A DNA stretch of 34,233 nt from JAFCCL01 sp041645325 (GTDB lineage: Archaea; Iainarchaeota; Iainarchaeia; Iainarchaeales; GCA-2688035). Location of the stretch: positions 1 to 34,233 of the forward strand of contig JBAZQI010000011.1 in NCBI GenBank assembly GCA_041645325.1, read 5' to 3'. The position numbers and the translations under genes were made by a program. The notes beneath the pieces are model-generated. The model was not told the origin of the DNA, did no database searches, and was given only the letters and a program-made list of their open reading frames with translations. Positions 1 through 7,841 of the stretch are shown here, one piece after another (positions within the stretch are counted from its first letter, which is position 1; each line of letters opens with the position of its first letter).

Positions 1-126
1 AGCCCAAGCGCAGAACCAAACAACATTGTGGAAAGCTTCAACTATTGGGTCAAGGAACAGGTCAATGAGTCAATGGATGACATTGCAAAGGTTCTTTCAA
101 AGATAGCTGGCAATTACGGGACGTAG
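1..126 (+). CDS. C-terminal fragment of an unknown protein
   Basis: The window opens inside an open frame that ends at TAG 124-126, leaving 41 residues rich in Asn, Glu, Val and Lys and ending in SKIAGNYGT. The tail looks like an amphipathic helix (FNYWVKEQVNESMDDIAKVL). No family can be named from this piece, and its start lies outside the window. It converges with the NagB/PIG-L gene, with only 5 bp between the two stop codons. Confidence 0.55.
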   Translation, partial: SPSAEPNNIVESFNYWVKEQVNESMDDIAKVLSKIAGNYGT

Positions 127-131
127 TTGCT

Positions 132-1586
132 TCACCATTTTGAAATGCTGTACAATTCCATATAGGGCTGTGTCTGAAGCGGCTTTTTTCCCAGCTGTGA
201 AAAGAATTGTTCAGTTATAGTGATGCGCCTGAATTCCGCAATGTTTTTTGCCGCTATATCAAACCTTGTTCTCTCTATCTGGCTCCTGTGCTTTCTTATT
301 GCTTTCAGCTTTTTTTGCATGGCTTTTTCCGAGAATTCAAACGCCGCATTGAATTTTCCGTGCCCGAAAAGGCTCCAGGGCGTTTCATATGCCCACAATT
401 CCACATGCCCGGGCACAGATGCAAGCGCCGTCTTTCTTGAAAGGGCATGCGTTGGGTGCATGTCAAGTGCCTGAGGCATGAACACAATGTCAGGCTTTGC
501 CTTTTTCAGCAAATTCCTAATGCTCCTCATGTCCGCTTCAATTATTTCCTTGCTGTCGTCATAGAATCTGCATTTCAGGAAAACAGGCCTTGTGCCAAGC
601 GCTTTTGCCGCAAGCCTTGTTTCATGTTCCCTTGCCCTTATTCTTTGTTCCCTGTTTTTTTTGCCGTCAATTGCCCTGTGCCCTGTTGTCATTACAGCCT
701 CAATCACTTCATTGTTTTCCGCCAGGGCTGAAACAAGCGCTCCTGCAGATATTGCCGTGTCATCAGGGTGCGGTGAGAAAAACACGATTTTTTTTCTTTT
801 CGGGAGGTTGAATGGAGAGCAAAGCCTCACGTTCCCAATGATAGGCGGCAGCGGGCTTGTTTTGGTAAGCAATGAAGCTGACTCGGTGTCAAGCACAAAA
901 ACCGCGTTCCCGTGCTTTTGCAGTATTGAAGCAGGCACTTTTTCGCTTATTTCCCCCTCAAGCGCCTCTTTCACTGCCCTTGCCTTTTTCTTCCCGAAAG
1001 CAAGCAGCATTACTTTTTTTGCCTGCATTATAGTCTTGAGCCCTGTGGTTATCGCTTTTTTTGGAACATCCTTTTCCGATGCGAAGAATCTGCGGTTTGC
1101 TTTTATTGTTGAATTGCTAAGCTCGGCGACATGTGTTCCTGAAGAAAATGGCGTTCCGGGCTCGTTGAATCCTAGGTGGCCGTTTTCCCCAATGCCAAGC
1201 ACTGCAAGGTCTATTCCTGTTCTTGCAATCTTTTTCTCATATTCCCTGCAGAACGCCTCGGCATTATCCGGATTTGAGTTCGGGATATGCACATTTGCCT
1301 TCTTGATGTCAATTTTGCCGAAGAAGTTTTTCCACATGAAACTATGATAGCTTTCAGGGTTTCCTTTTTTGATTCCCAAATATTCGTCAAGGTTAAAAGT
1401 AATTGCCTCTGAAAAGCCCAGCTTTCCCGCTTCAACCATTTCCGCAAGCAGTTCATACAATCTCAATGGCGTGCTTCCGGTCGGCAGCAGCAAAACAGAG
1501 TGCCTTTTTTTGCCAATCTGGCTGCAAACAACGCCTGCAGCATGCCTGCTTGCTATATCGCCGTTCTCCGCAACAACAACCTGCAT
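132..1586 (-). CDS. nagB: Glucosamine-6-phosphate deaminase fused to PIG-L (LmbE-like) deacetylase
   Basis: This 484-aa protein joins two enzymes. Residues 1-245 are NagB-like: LPTGSTP (34-40) binds the sugar phosphate, NLDEYLG (65-71) carries the catalytic Asp, and GIGENGHLGFNEPG (131-144) carries His137 and Glu142. Residues 265-484 are a PIG-L/LmbE deacetylase with the zinc motif SPHPDD (271-276) and a later HPTH (377-380) that could supply the third ligand. The usual Glu after HPDD is Thr here, which need not abolish activity. PIG-L enzymes remove N-acetyl groups from GlcNAc derivatives, so a plausible inference is that one polypeptide converts GlcNAc-6-P to GlcN-6-P and then to fructose-6-P plus ammonia, replacing the amidohydrolase NagA. 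Similar fusions are known in Bacteroidetes. The ATG at 1586 lies close behind an AT-rich TATA element shared with the divergent dtdA. Confidence 0.88.
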   Translation of the reverse strand: MQVVVAENGDIASRHAAGVVCSQIGKKRHSVLLLPTGSTPLRLYELLAEMVEAGKLGFSEAITFNLDEYLGIKKGNPESYHSFMWKNFFGKIDIKKANVHIPNSNPDNAEAFCREYEKKIARTGIDLAVLGIGENGHLGFNEPGTPFSSGTHVAELSNSTIKANRRFFASEKDVPKKAITTGLKTIMQAKKVMLLAFGKKKARAVKEALEGEISEKVPASILQKHGNAVFVLDTESASLLTKTSPLPPIIGNVRLCSPFNLPKRKKIVFFSPHPDDTAISAGALVSALAENNEVIEAVMTTGHRAIDGKKNREQRIRAREHETRLAAKALGTRPVFLKCRFYDDSKEIIEADMRSIRNLLKKAKPDIVFMPQALDMHPTHALSRKTALASVPGHVELWAYETPWSLFGHGKFNAAFEFSEKAMQKKLKAIRKHRSQIERTRFDIAAKNIAEFRRITITEQFFSQLGKKPLQTQPYMELYSISKW

Positions 1587-1610
1587 TGAAACCGCAATAA
1601 TTAAGTTGCA

Positions 1611-1625
1611 ATACTTTAAATTTCT
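1611..1625. promoter_or_regulatory. Shared divergent TATA element
   Basis: The only AT-rich core between the divergent NagB/PIG-L and dtdA genes is CTTTAAAT, readable as a TATA box on either strand. About 25 nt away, this predicts a minus transcript starting near 1591 (almost leaderless for the 1586 ATG) and a plus transcript starting near 1643, just before the GGTG ribosome site of dtdA. Confidence 0.5.
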
Positions 1626-1656
1626 ATTAGTGCATTAATCGTTTCCTGGTGTTTTC

Positions 1657-2424
1657 TTGGACTTTGCAGTAATCGCATCAAGGCAGAACATTGCCGGAAT
1701 GAACATTGCGTCTTTCCTGCAAAAGCCCCTTCCATCCCATTTGTCCCTGCATTTCATTGAAGAGCACATGTGCTTTGCCACTGGCCTGGAGCGCTTTCAG
1801 GGCGATTGCATTGTTTTTGTTTCCTCGCACAAGTCTTCTTCAGGAAAGCCGACCCTTTCAACGCACTGCATTGGCAACTGGTCAAAGGCAGAATTGGGCG
1901 GCAAGGACAGAACAATTATCCCGACAAATTCTTTTCTTTTGAAGAATTACCTTCTTGGGCTACAGCGCAAAAAAGAAGCGCTTGGCTTGGAATATGCTGT
2001 TTGCCTTGAAGCAACCCACCACGGCCCATTTTCTGAAAGGTCGGTTGTTTTCATTGAATTGGGAAGTGAAGAAAAGCAATGGAATGACAAGAATGCAGCA
2101 TCCGCCGTTGCCTCTGTTGTAAGGGAAAGCACTTCCATTGAAGGCAATTTCAAAAGCGCAATCGCCTTGGGCGGCGGCCATTACTGCCCTGATTTCACAA
2201 AGCTTGTTCTGCGCACAGAATGGGCCCTGGGGCACATTTGCCCTGAGCACGCCCTGCCCTCCTTGGATTCCGAAATGCTGCAAAAGGCAATTGATGCAAC
2301 ATTCCCAAAGCCTGAAGCAATCATCATTGACTGGAAAGGCCTTGGAAAAGAAAAACAGCGCATAGTGGAAATGCTTTCAAAACAGGAATTGCCTGTGCTG
2401 AGAGTGCAAAAGCTGCTGCACTAG
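1657..2424 (+). CDS. dtdA: D-aminoacyl-tRNA deacylase, archaeal DtdA/GEK1 type
   Basis: The 255-aa product hydrolyses D-amino acids mischarged onto tRNA, a chiral proofreading step in translation. The archaeal/plant DtdA (GEK1) family is unrelated to bacterial DTD. Family hallmarks visible are the Ser/Lys-rich SSHKSSSGKPTLSTHC region, EATHHGPFSER, a glycine-rich ALGGGHYCPDF, and an IDWKGLG motif near the C-terminus; the length matches the family. The start is TTG at 1657, preceded by GGTG at 1648-1651 with suitable spacing, and no ATG fits better. A Nudix gene follows after 37 bp on the same strand. Confidence 0.9.
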   Translation: MDFAVIASRQNIAGMNIASFLQKPLPSHLSLHFIEEHMCFATGLERFQGDCIVFVSSHKSSSGKPTLSTHCIGNWSKAELGGKDRTIIPTNSFLLKNYLLGLQRKKEALGLEYAVCLEATHHGPFSERSVVFIELGSEEKQWNDKNAASAVASVVRESTSIEGNFKSAIALGGGHYCPDFTKLVLRTEWALGHICPEHALPSLDSEMLQKAIDATFPKPEAIIIDWKGLGKEKQRIVEMLSKQELPVLRVQKLLH

Positions 2425-2461
2425 CCTTGTTTTTTATTCTTTTTCTCCCTGCATTATCCTT

Positions 2462-3025
2462 ATGAACAAAAAGCTTGTTGACAGGGCAAAGCAAAAAATG
2501 CGGCTTGTTGATTTGCATGGCAAGGAAACAGGCAAAATTGCCGAACGCTGGGAATGCCACAAGAGCCCGGGAAAAAAGCACCTTGCTTTCATTGTTTTTG
2601 TGATAAACAAAAAAAACGAGTTTGCCTTGCATAAAAGGCACGCTTCAAAAATAGGCGCCTCGCTTTTGGACAGCCCTGTTTCGCACATTTTGGCGGAAGA
2701 AACCATTGAAGAAGCAGTGCACCGCTGCCTAAAGCACGAATACGGCATTGAAGAAAAGCTGCCTGTTGAGAATTACGGCGGATTTTCCTATAAAAAAGAC
2801 TATGGTGACGGAACCTGCGAAAACGAATACTGCCTCGTCCTTTCGGTAGAATACAACGGCAAACTTGTGCCAAACCAGCAGGAAATGGAAGGCGGAATAA
2901 TCCAAATGCCAGTCAAAAAAGCAATCATTGAATCAAAACAGGCACAAGAAACATTCGAAGTCTGGTTCAACCACGCGATTCCAATCTTCGAAAAAAGCAA
3001 AAAAGCGAAAAAATATTTACAATAA
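2462..3025 (+). CDS. IDI-like Nudix protein lacking the catalytic Cys
   Basis: This 187-aa protein has the Nudix fold and aligns best with type I isopentenyl-diphosphate isomerase. It keeps LVDLHGKETG near the start, the paired His of HKSPGKKH, a His in SPVSHIL where the IDI metal site sits, and CENEYC matching the Glu-Asn-Glu motif that carries a metal ligand and the catalytic Glu. The IDI active-site Cys (SVCGH in E. coli) is replaced: the segment reads SPVSH. The Nudix box is degenerate (AEETIEEAVHRCLKHEYGI). It may be an isomerase with altered chemistry or a diphosphate hydrolase. The ATG at 2462 has no clear ribosome site; a T/A-rich stretch near 2431-2440 suggests a leaderless transcript. 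It converges with another IDI-like Nudix gene, overlapping 9 bp. Confidence 0.72.
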   Translation: MNKKLVDRAKQKMRLVDLHGKETGKIAERWECHKSPGKKHLAFIVFVINKKNEFALHKRHASKIGASLLDSPVSHILAEETIEEAVHRCLKHEYGIEEKLPVENYGGFSYKKDYGDGTCENEYCLVLSVEYNGKLVPNQQEMEGGIIQMPVKKAIIESKQAQETFEVWFNHAIPIFEKSKKAKKYLQ

Positions 3026-3526
3026 TTCCACGAACTTCCTGTCGCCAAGAAGCCACTCAGTGAACTTTTCAGGATTTTCCCGCATTTCCTGCAGCAGCTC
3101 TTTTTTTGAAACCCATTTCCCTTCAATCACTTCTTCCCTCTGCAGCTTTATTCTGCCCTCAAAGCCGCTTTTGAACAGTTCCACAACCTCGTTGTCATCA
3201 ATGTCGCCTTCCTTAAAACGCGGCCTTCTTCCCCCGATTTTTTCCACCTCAATTGCCTTTAAACCAAGCTCTTCTAGGCAGCCTCTTTTAAACGCTTCCT
3301 CAAAGGATTCCCCGGGGTGCAGGTGCTCTGCAACGCTTGCATCCCACTTTCTGGGCGAAATCCTTTTGCCCAAAGCCCTTCTCTGAATGAAAATTCTCCC
3401 CTTTGAATCCAGCACAAAGCCATGAATTCCCTTGTGCAGCAGCCCGGTGCTGTGCACAATGCTTCTCTTTTCCAAGCCAACAACTTTGCCGCTTGCATCA
3501 ATCACTTCAAAGAGCTCTTCCTGCAT
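3017..3526 (-). CDS. Second IDI-like Nudix protein, last gene of the mevalonate operon
   Basis: This protein of about 169 aa is in the IDI/Nudix group. It shows VHSTGLLHKGIHGFVLD (two His at IDI metal positions), the QRRALGK strand, WDASVAEHLHPGES (metal His kept, but the Cys of SVCGH is Ala), FEEAFKRGCLEELGL as Nudix helix, and DNEVVELF in place of ENE. Its position directly behind isopentenyl phosphate kinase suggests work on isopentenyl phosphates: either IPP isomerisation or removal of a phosphate from IPP. The missing Cys argues against classic IDI chemistry. ATG 3526 is preferred; an upstream GTG at 3532 overlaps the kinase stop as GTGA and is an alternative start. Confidence 0.75.
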   Translation of the reverse strand: MQEELFEVIDASGKVVGLEKRSIVHSTGLLHKGIHGFVLDSKGRIFIQRRALGKRISPRKWDASVAEHLHPGESFEEAFKRGCLEELGLKAIEVEKIGGRRPRFKEGDIDDNEVVELFKSGFEGRIKLQREEVIEGKWVSKKELLQEMRENPEKFTEWLLGDRKFVELL

Positions 3527-3528
3527 GT

Positions 3529-4329
3529 TCACAGCCTTACTTCCGTTCCCTCAACCTTTTTTCCAGTAAGCGCCTTGTAAACGTTTCCTTCCTTTCCGGC
3601 ATCAAAAATGACTGCTGTTGTTCCCTGCAGCATTTTCCCCAATTTTTCAAGCTTTCCTTTCATGCCGCCTGTTACGTCAATTGCACTGCTGCCTTTGACT
3701 TTTTCAATGATTTTTTCAAAGTTGCTTTTGTCAATAAGCGGAATCCTTTTTGCTTTTGAATCTTTTTTTGGGTCTGCGGTGAAAATTCCTGCCACATCAG
3801 TTCCCAAAAAGATTTTTTTTGGCTTGAATTCTTTTGCAAGGAAAGCAATAATAGTATCCCCGCTAACAACGCTTGCGTTCAATGATTTGTCCGGCACCAT
3901 CTGCCCAAAAAGTACAGGCACTTTTCCCAAGGCAAGTGCATTCCCAACCTGCCTTGTTTCAAATTCGGCAATTTTCTTATTGTCTTGAATAACAATCTTG
4001 TTTGGGTCAAAGGCAACAGCATCAATTCTCGCTTTTCCCAATGCGGCAACAACCCTAGAATTCAAAAAATTGCAGTCCTTCACTGTCTTTTCATAGCCCT
4101 CTTTCTGCTTTTCAGTATGCACGCCATTGTTGATGCCGTATTCCATAACATTAGTGTGCCCGAAAGGGCCGGCGCCATGCACCGCAATCAGCGAGAATTT
4201 TTTTTCTTCCATTGCCTGCTTTATTTCAGATGCAATTCTTGCAAGCGCTTTTTCCTTGGCCTCAAAGCGGTTGCCTTCCTTTTCGGTGATAACAGAGCCG
4301 CCAAGCTTTATTATGTATAAGTTTTGCAT
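3529..4329 (-). CDS. ipk: Isopentenyl phosphate kinase
   Basis: This amino-acid-kinase-fold enzyme of 266 aa phosphorylates isopentenyl phosphate with ATP to give IPP, the last step of the archaeal mevalonate route. Seen are KLGGSVIT (8-15) for phosphate binding, HGAGPFGH (51-58) with the catalytic His58 diagnostic of IPK among these kinases, VSGDTIIAFLA, LGTDVAGIFTADP and DVTGGMKGKL. The frame stays open upstream to 4368, but ATG 4329 is chosen because the protein then begins right before the first strand (MQNLYIIKLGG), as in the family. The preceding gene's TGA stop forms the GTGA ribosome site 7 nt upstream. It follows the dehydratase small subunit by 7 bp. Confidence 0.92.
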   Translation of the reverse strand: MQNLYIIKLGGSVITEKEGNRFEAKEKALARIASEIKQAMEEKKFSLIAVHGAGPFGHTNVMEYGINNGVHTEKQKEGYEKTVKDCNFLNSRVVAALGKARIDAVAFDPNKIVIQDNKKIAEFETRQVGNALALGKVPVLFGQMVPDKSLNASVVSGDTIIAFLAKEFKPKKIFLGTDVAGIFTADPKKDSKAKRIPLIDKSNFEKIIEKVKGSSAIDVTGGMKGKLEKLGKMLQGTTAVIFDAGKEGNVYKALTGKKVEGTEVRL

Positions 4330-4336
4330 GGTTTGT

Positions 4337-4729
4337 TCACTGTTTTTCCACGATTCCTTTTTCCGCATCCACTTTTAGCTTGTCGCCTGTTTTTATTTTT
4401 TCTATTTCTATGCTGTCAACGCAGGGTATTTCTGAAATGATGCATCCTACTGCCACAATGGTTTCGCATTTCTTGTTTATGATTGCTTTTGGTGCTACGC
4501 CATTTTTTTTCAGGTTGTATAGGACATAGCTTCCCACTGTGCTGCCTTTTCCTTCCGGGAAAACAAGTATTTTGTCTGCAATGCTTTTTCCTTCCAGTTC
4601 GTGGCCTTTTTCAACTACTATGCCTGTTTTTGGGTCTACTCCGCCGTAGAAGGAAATGCCATCTTTTGTCACAAGTGCTTCTCCTTCCACCCTGCCATTG
4701 CAGATTTTTCTTCCCTTCAGAGTAGTCAT
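4337..4729 (-). CDS. Phosphomevalonate dehydratase small subunit (AcnX-S, DUF126)
   Basis: This 130-aa protein is the swivelling domain of aconitase X. With the large subunit it dehydrates mevalonate 5-phosphate to trans-anhydromevalonate 5-phosphate. The key signature is FPEGKGSTVGSYVLYNL (about 57-73), with the Ser/Gly loop that reaches the active site. Other family features are GRVEGEALV at the start, a SFYGGVDPKTG segment, and NKKCETIVAVGCIISEIPCVD near the end. The ATG at 4729 has GGGCGAT just upstream, lying inside the end of the HD gene. The split large/small arrangement is normal for archaea, but here an HD gene sits between the two. Confidence 0.92.
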   Translation of the reverse strand: MTTLKGRKICNGRVEGEALVTKDGISFYGGVDPKTGIVVEKGHELEGKSIADKILVFPEGKGSTVGSYVLYNLKKNGVAPKAIINKKCETIVAVGCIISEIPCVDSIEIEKIKTGDKLKVDAEKGIVEKQ

Positions 4730-4731
4730 TT

Positions 4732-5367
4732 TTATCGCCCCAGCCTCTGGCGCATTCTTATTTTTCTTTTTGTTAGTTTTTGTGCTTTTCTTGTTTGTTG
4801 TTTTTGGAGTTTCAAAAAATAATCTTTCACTATTTTATATGCGGCTTTTCCGACTTTTCTGCTTTCAGGCAATGTCAGGCCAGCCCATCGTTTCTCTAGC
4901 ATTTCCAATATTTCTGCTGGCGTTTTGCCTTTTCTTAGGTAAAATTGAATGTGCCTTTGAATCCCTATCTTGCCAAAAGCGTCAATTTTGTCGGCGTCAT
5001 AAAGAATTTTTGCGTAAATGCTTGTTCTTGCTTCGTTTGGCGTTGTGTAGTCATGCTTTCCGATTGCATCAAGCACTATCGGTATTTTCTCTGAAGGAAA
5101 ACCAACTTTCTCAAGAATTGGTCTTGCGAGTTCTGCACTTTTTTCTCCATGAATTTCTAATCCCTGGTGCCTGCCAAGATCGTGCAGGAAAACTGTTGCA
5201 ACCATTATTTCTTGGTCGCCGTTTAATTTTTTGCACAGCGTCTCGCTTGTTACCCAAACGCGCTTAATGTGATCATTTTTGTGTATTGGGCTGATTGAAG
5301 GCGCGGTCTTCATGAACCTATTAAGTTCCTTTGTAAGAACCGGAATCCATTTCTTGTAATTCTCCAT
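4732..5367 (-). CDS. HD-domain phosphohydrolase
   Basis: This 211-aa protein has the metal-site pattern of HD phosphohydrolases: His29/His33 in SPIHKNDHIKRV, the HD doublet in FLHDLGRHQG (His62-Asp63), HGEKSAELA, KHDYTT, and the distal Asp in YDADKIDAFG (about 126). The C-terminal 30 residues are very basic (KLTKRKIRMRQRLGR). The family cleaves phosphoester bonds in nucleotides and other small phosphates; the substrate here is unknown. Its start abuts the large-subunit stop (TAAATG) and its stop is 2 bp before the small-subunit start, so it is almost certainly co-translated with both dehydratase subunits. A role in metabolite repair or regulation of the pathway is only inference. Confidence 0.85.
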   Translation of the reverse strand: MENYKKWIPVLTKELNRFMKTAPSISPIHKNDHIKRVWVTSETLCKKLNGDQEIMVATVFLHDLGRHQGLEIHGEKSAELARPILEKVGFPSEKIPIVLDAIGKHDYTTPNEARTSIYAKILYDADKIDAFGKIGIQRHIQFYLRKGKTPAEILEMLEKRWAGLTLPESRKVGKAAYKIVKDYFLKLQKQQTRKAQKLTKRKIRMRQRLGR

Positions 5368-6540
5368 TTAGCGTGTCGCCTCTTCAATGCATTTGTCCAA
5401 ATCACAGAAAATTGTCTTGAAGGAATTCTTGCCCCTGCCGTAAAAGATTGCCTTGGCAGAATTTGTAGCAAGCCCTTTGAACCTTCCTTTAAGTGGCGCA
5501 ACTGCCATGCAGGTATCGCACGCTATTTTTGCACCGCTTGCCTCAATTTTTTTCACAAATCCTTTTTCCGCAGCCTTGTCCTTTATTTCCCTTGAAACAC
5601 AAATCCAGAATTCCTTTTTTACTTTTTTTCCTTCAAGAGCCTTTGCAATTGTTTCCATTTCCGCAAGGGAACAATGGGGGCATCCAACAGCAATTATATC
5701 GACTTCGCTTGCATCTGTCAAAAATGCCTTTGACTTTGCCAAATCCTGTGCAGCAATTTCTATTCTTTCTTTTGGTTTTACGGTCTTGTTCGGCGTAATG
5801 CCCTCAATATGGAATATGGCCGCTCCGGCATATGTTGCTATTGATGCTGAAAAAATCTTCAATGAGTCCTCATCAGCTTTTTTGACGCCTGTTATAAGTG
5901 CAATTTTCTTGCCTGCTTTCTCCCCAATAGCGTGCCCAAGCGCACCCCAGTCTGTGAGGGTTTTTAGCGGCGTTTTTACCTCGACAATTACCTGTGCCTG
6001 CCTGTTTTTGTCCAAATGCAAATCGAATTCCGGTGTTTTTCCAGTAAGCGCGGAAGCAATTGCGCTTGGGCCGCCTTCCCTGTTTGTGTATGCCCCCAAA
6101 ACACTGTTTGCAAAGCACACAGCGCTTGATTCGCTCCAGGCAATGTGGTCGCCTTTCTTCGGCCTGTTTCCAATTAAATAGGGCGTGCAGGTGCAGGTTG
6201 TCTTTACGCCCATTTTTGAAAATGCCTCAATTACCTTCAATTGCTTTTCCGCAAATTCCGGTGAAATGCCGAGCTTTTGCCATTCCTTCAAATCCATTCC
6301 GGCCGGGTTCAGTGTTGTGAAAACCTTGGCCTTGCCGTCTTTTGCCATTTCCTCCAAAAACTCAAGCCCTGCCTCTTCAAGATTGTGGTAGCTCACGCCC
6401 GCAATCTGCACGCTTTTCACGTCAATAAGCCTTTCAGCCCCAAAAATGTCTCCAAGTGCCGTGAGGATTTCCATGCTTTTCTTCACGGCATTTCCCTGCT
6501 TTCCAGAAAGCATTTCCTGCTCTTCTTTTGTCAGCTTCAT
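5368..6540 (-). CDS. Phosphomevalonate dehydratase large subunit (AcnX-L)
   Basis: This 390-aa catalytic subunit belongs to the aconitase X family and should carry an iron-sulfur cluster. Candidate ligand cysteines lie in TTCTCTPYLIG (116, 118), VGCPHCS (287, 290) and ACDTCMAV (341, 344). IAWSESSAVCFANSVLGAYTNREGGP (134-159) is the substrate-binding stretch typical of the family. The established reaction in Aeropyrum is dehydration of mevalonate 5-phosphate to trans-anhydromevalonate 5-phosphate, and this operon supplies the enzymes before and after it. ATG 6540 is chosen over GTG 6549 because the upstream UbiD gene's stop forms the GTGA ribosome site 5 nt before the ATG. Confidence 0.94.
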   Translation of the reverse strand: MKLTKEEQEMLSGKQGNAVKKSMEILTALGDIFGAERLIDVKSVQIAGVSYHNLEEAGLEFLEEMAKDGKAKVFTTLNPAGMDLKEWQKLGISPEFAEKQLKVIEAFSKMGVKTTCTCTPYLIGNRPKKGDHIAWSESSAVCFANSVLGAYTNREGGPSAIASALTGKTPEFDLHLDKNRQAQVIVEVKTPLKTLTDWGALGHAIGEKAGKKIALITGVKKADEDSLKIFSASIATYAGAAIFHIEGITPNKTVKPKERIEIAAQDLAKSKAFLTDASEVDIIAVGCPHCSLAEMETIAKALEGKKVKKEFWICVSREIKDKAAEKGFVKKIEASGAKIACDTCMAVAPLKGRFKGLATNSAKAIFYGRGKNSFKTIFCDLDKCIEEATR

Positions 6541-6545
6541 TTCTT

Positions 6546-7841
6546 TCACTTCAAATATTTTTTCAAATCCGCTTTTGGGAATGACACTTTGCCAAAGCTT
6601 TTTCCTTTTGTTTCCAATGGCGCTGTGCAGTCAAAGCCGCATTTTGTCGTCAAATGCGTTTCGGCTTCAGCACTTGGGTCAAGGCTGCTTCCTTTTTCCC
6701 TGCCTTTCATTACAAAGTCTCGGTCTGCCTGGAATCTGGTGGCAAGCGCCCATTCAACATCCTGGTCGCTGTAAATGTCAATGTCCTTGTCAACAACAAA
6801 GATGTGCTTGCAGCTGGTGTGCCCCGCAAATCCCGCTTCTATGGCTTTTTTTCCGTCTTCCTCGCTTTTCTTGTCAATTTTTATGCGCGCATGCAGCCAG
6901 CTGCAGCCGCCAGGGCTGACGTTAACGTCAAGGCACTTGACGCCTGCCTCGTTCACTTTTTTGAATATTGTGGGTTCGCGCGGCATTCCCATCAAAATCT
7001 TGTGCTCAAGCTTTCCAGGGAGCAAAGCCTGCCAAACCGCGTTTTTCCTGTGCGTTATTTTTGTAACGGTAAAAACAGGCTCCTGCCTCACAACATCCTG
7101 GGTTTCTGTCAAATCAACGAACGGGCCTTCGGCGTGCAATTCTTCCAGCGAAATAGTTCCTTCGAGCACGAATTCGCATTCCGCCGGAATTATTGCGTCG
7201 AAGGTTCTTGCTTTTGCAACTTTTATCGGCTTCAGGCTGTTCGCAATCTCAAGCTCGTTCCTGCCAATGTCAACAGATGTTGCGGCTGCAACAAGCACTT
7301 CTGCGCCGTTTCCAATGCAGACCGCCATTGGCATTTTTTTCTGTTCCTGCAAAAAAGTGTCAAAGTGCCTTTTCTTTACTATCCTTACCGCAAACTTGTT
7401 TTTTGAAATCTGCATGCACCTGTGGAAGTCAAGGTTTTGCCCGTATTTCGGGTGTGTTATTGCCACAACGCCGCTTGAAATGTAATTGCCGCCATCATTC
7501 CCGCAGTGGAACAAAATCGGCAGCTTGTCAAGGTCAACCTGTTCCATTTCCACTTCCTGGCAAGGCGGATTTTCAACTATTTTTGGCTTTGTCGGATTTT
7601 CAATGGCATTTGCAATTGTGGGAATAAGCTCGTTTACCTTGCATCCGAGATAATCCGCAATTGATTGTTTTGTGGGAAAAATGTTTGCAGCAACCCTGAA
7701 TTCCGATTCTTTTATTTTTTCAAAAATAACCGGCTTGTCCACAAGCTCGTTGATGATTGCGCTTGCCTCAAGCCTTTTTGAAACAGGCTTTTTTATTGCG
7801 GTCAAGCCCTTTAAGGATTCCAAATGGCTTCTGAAACTCAT
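6546..7841 (-). CDS. Anhydromevalonate phosphate decarboxylase (UbiD family)
   Basis: This 431-aa UbiD-family protein should use prenylated FMN to decarboxylate trans-anhydromevalonate 5-phosphate to isopentenyl phosphate. Hallmarks are NDGGNYISSGVVAITHPKYG (115-134), FAVRIVKKRHF with a conserved Arg (about 153), PAECEFVLEG with acidic residues near 221-223, and LHAEGPFVDLTE (235-246), where UbiD enzymes hold a catalytic Glu. Its length fits the archaeal family. UbiX, which makes the cofactor, is encoded immediately upstream: the UbiX TGA is directly followed by this ATG, with AGGTGGGAGTGA serving as a strong ribosome site. Assignment to this substrate rather than ubiquinone or aromatic acids rests mainly on the operon. 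Confidence 0.92.
   Translation of the reverse strand: MSFRSHLESLKGLTAIKKPVSKRLEASAIINELVDKPVIFEKIKESEFRVAANIFPTKQSIADYLGCKVNELIPTIANAIENPTKPKIVENPPCQEVEMEQVDLDKLPILFHCGNDGGNYISSGVVAITHPKYGQNLDFHRCMQISKNKFAVRIVKKRHFDTFLQEQKKMPMAVCIGNGAEVLVAAATSVDIGRNELEIANSLKPIKVAKARTFDAIIPAECEFVLEGTISLEELHAEGPFVDLTETQDVVRQEPVFTVTKITHRKNAVWQALLPGKLEHKILMGMPREPTIFKKVNEAGVKCLDVNVSPGGCSWLHARIKIDKKSEEDGKKAIEAGFAGHTSCKHIFVVDKDIDIYSDQDVEWALATRFQADRDFVMKGREKGSSLDPSAEAETHLTTKCGFDCTAPLETKGKSFGKVSFPKADLKKYLK

Noticed and set aside
592..1347. 251-aa plus-strand frame opposite the NagB/PIG-L gene
   Set aside because: Fully antisense to a gene with clear motifs; its Ser/Phe/Leu-rich composition is the complement of the real coding strand.
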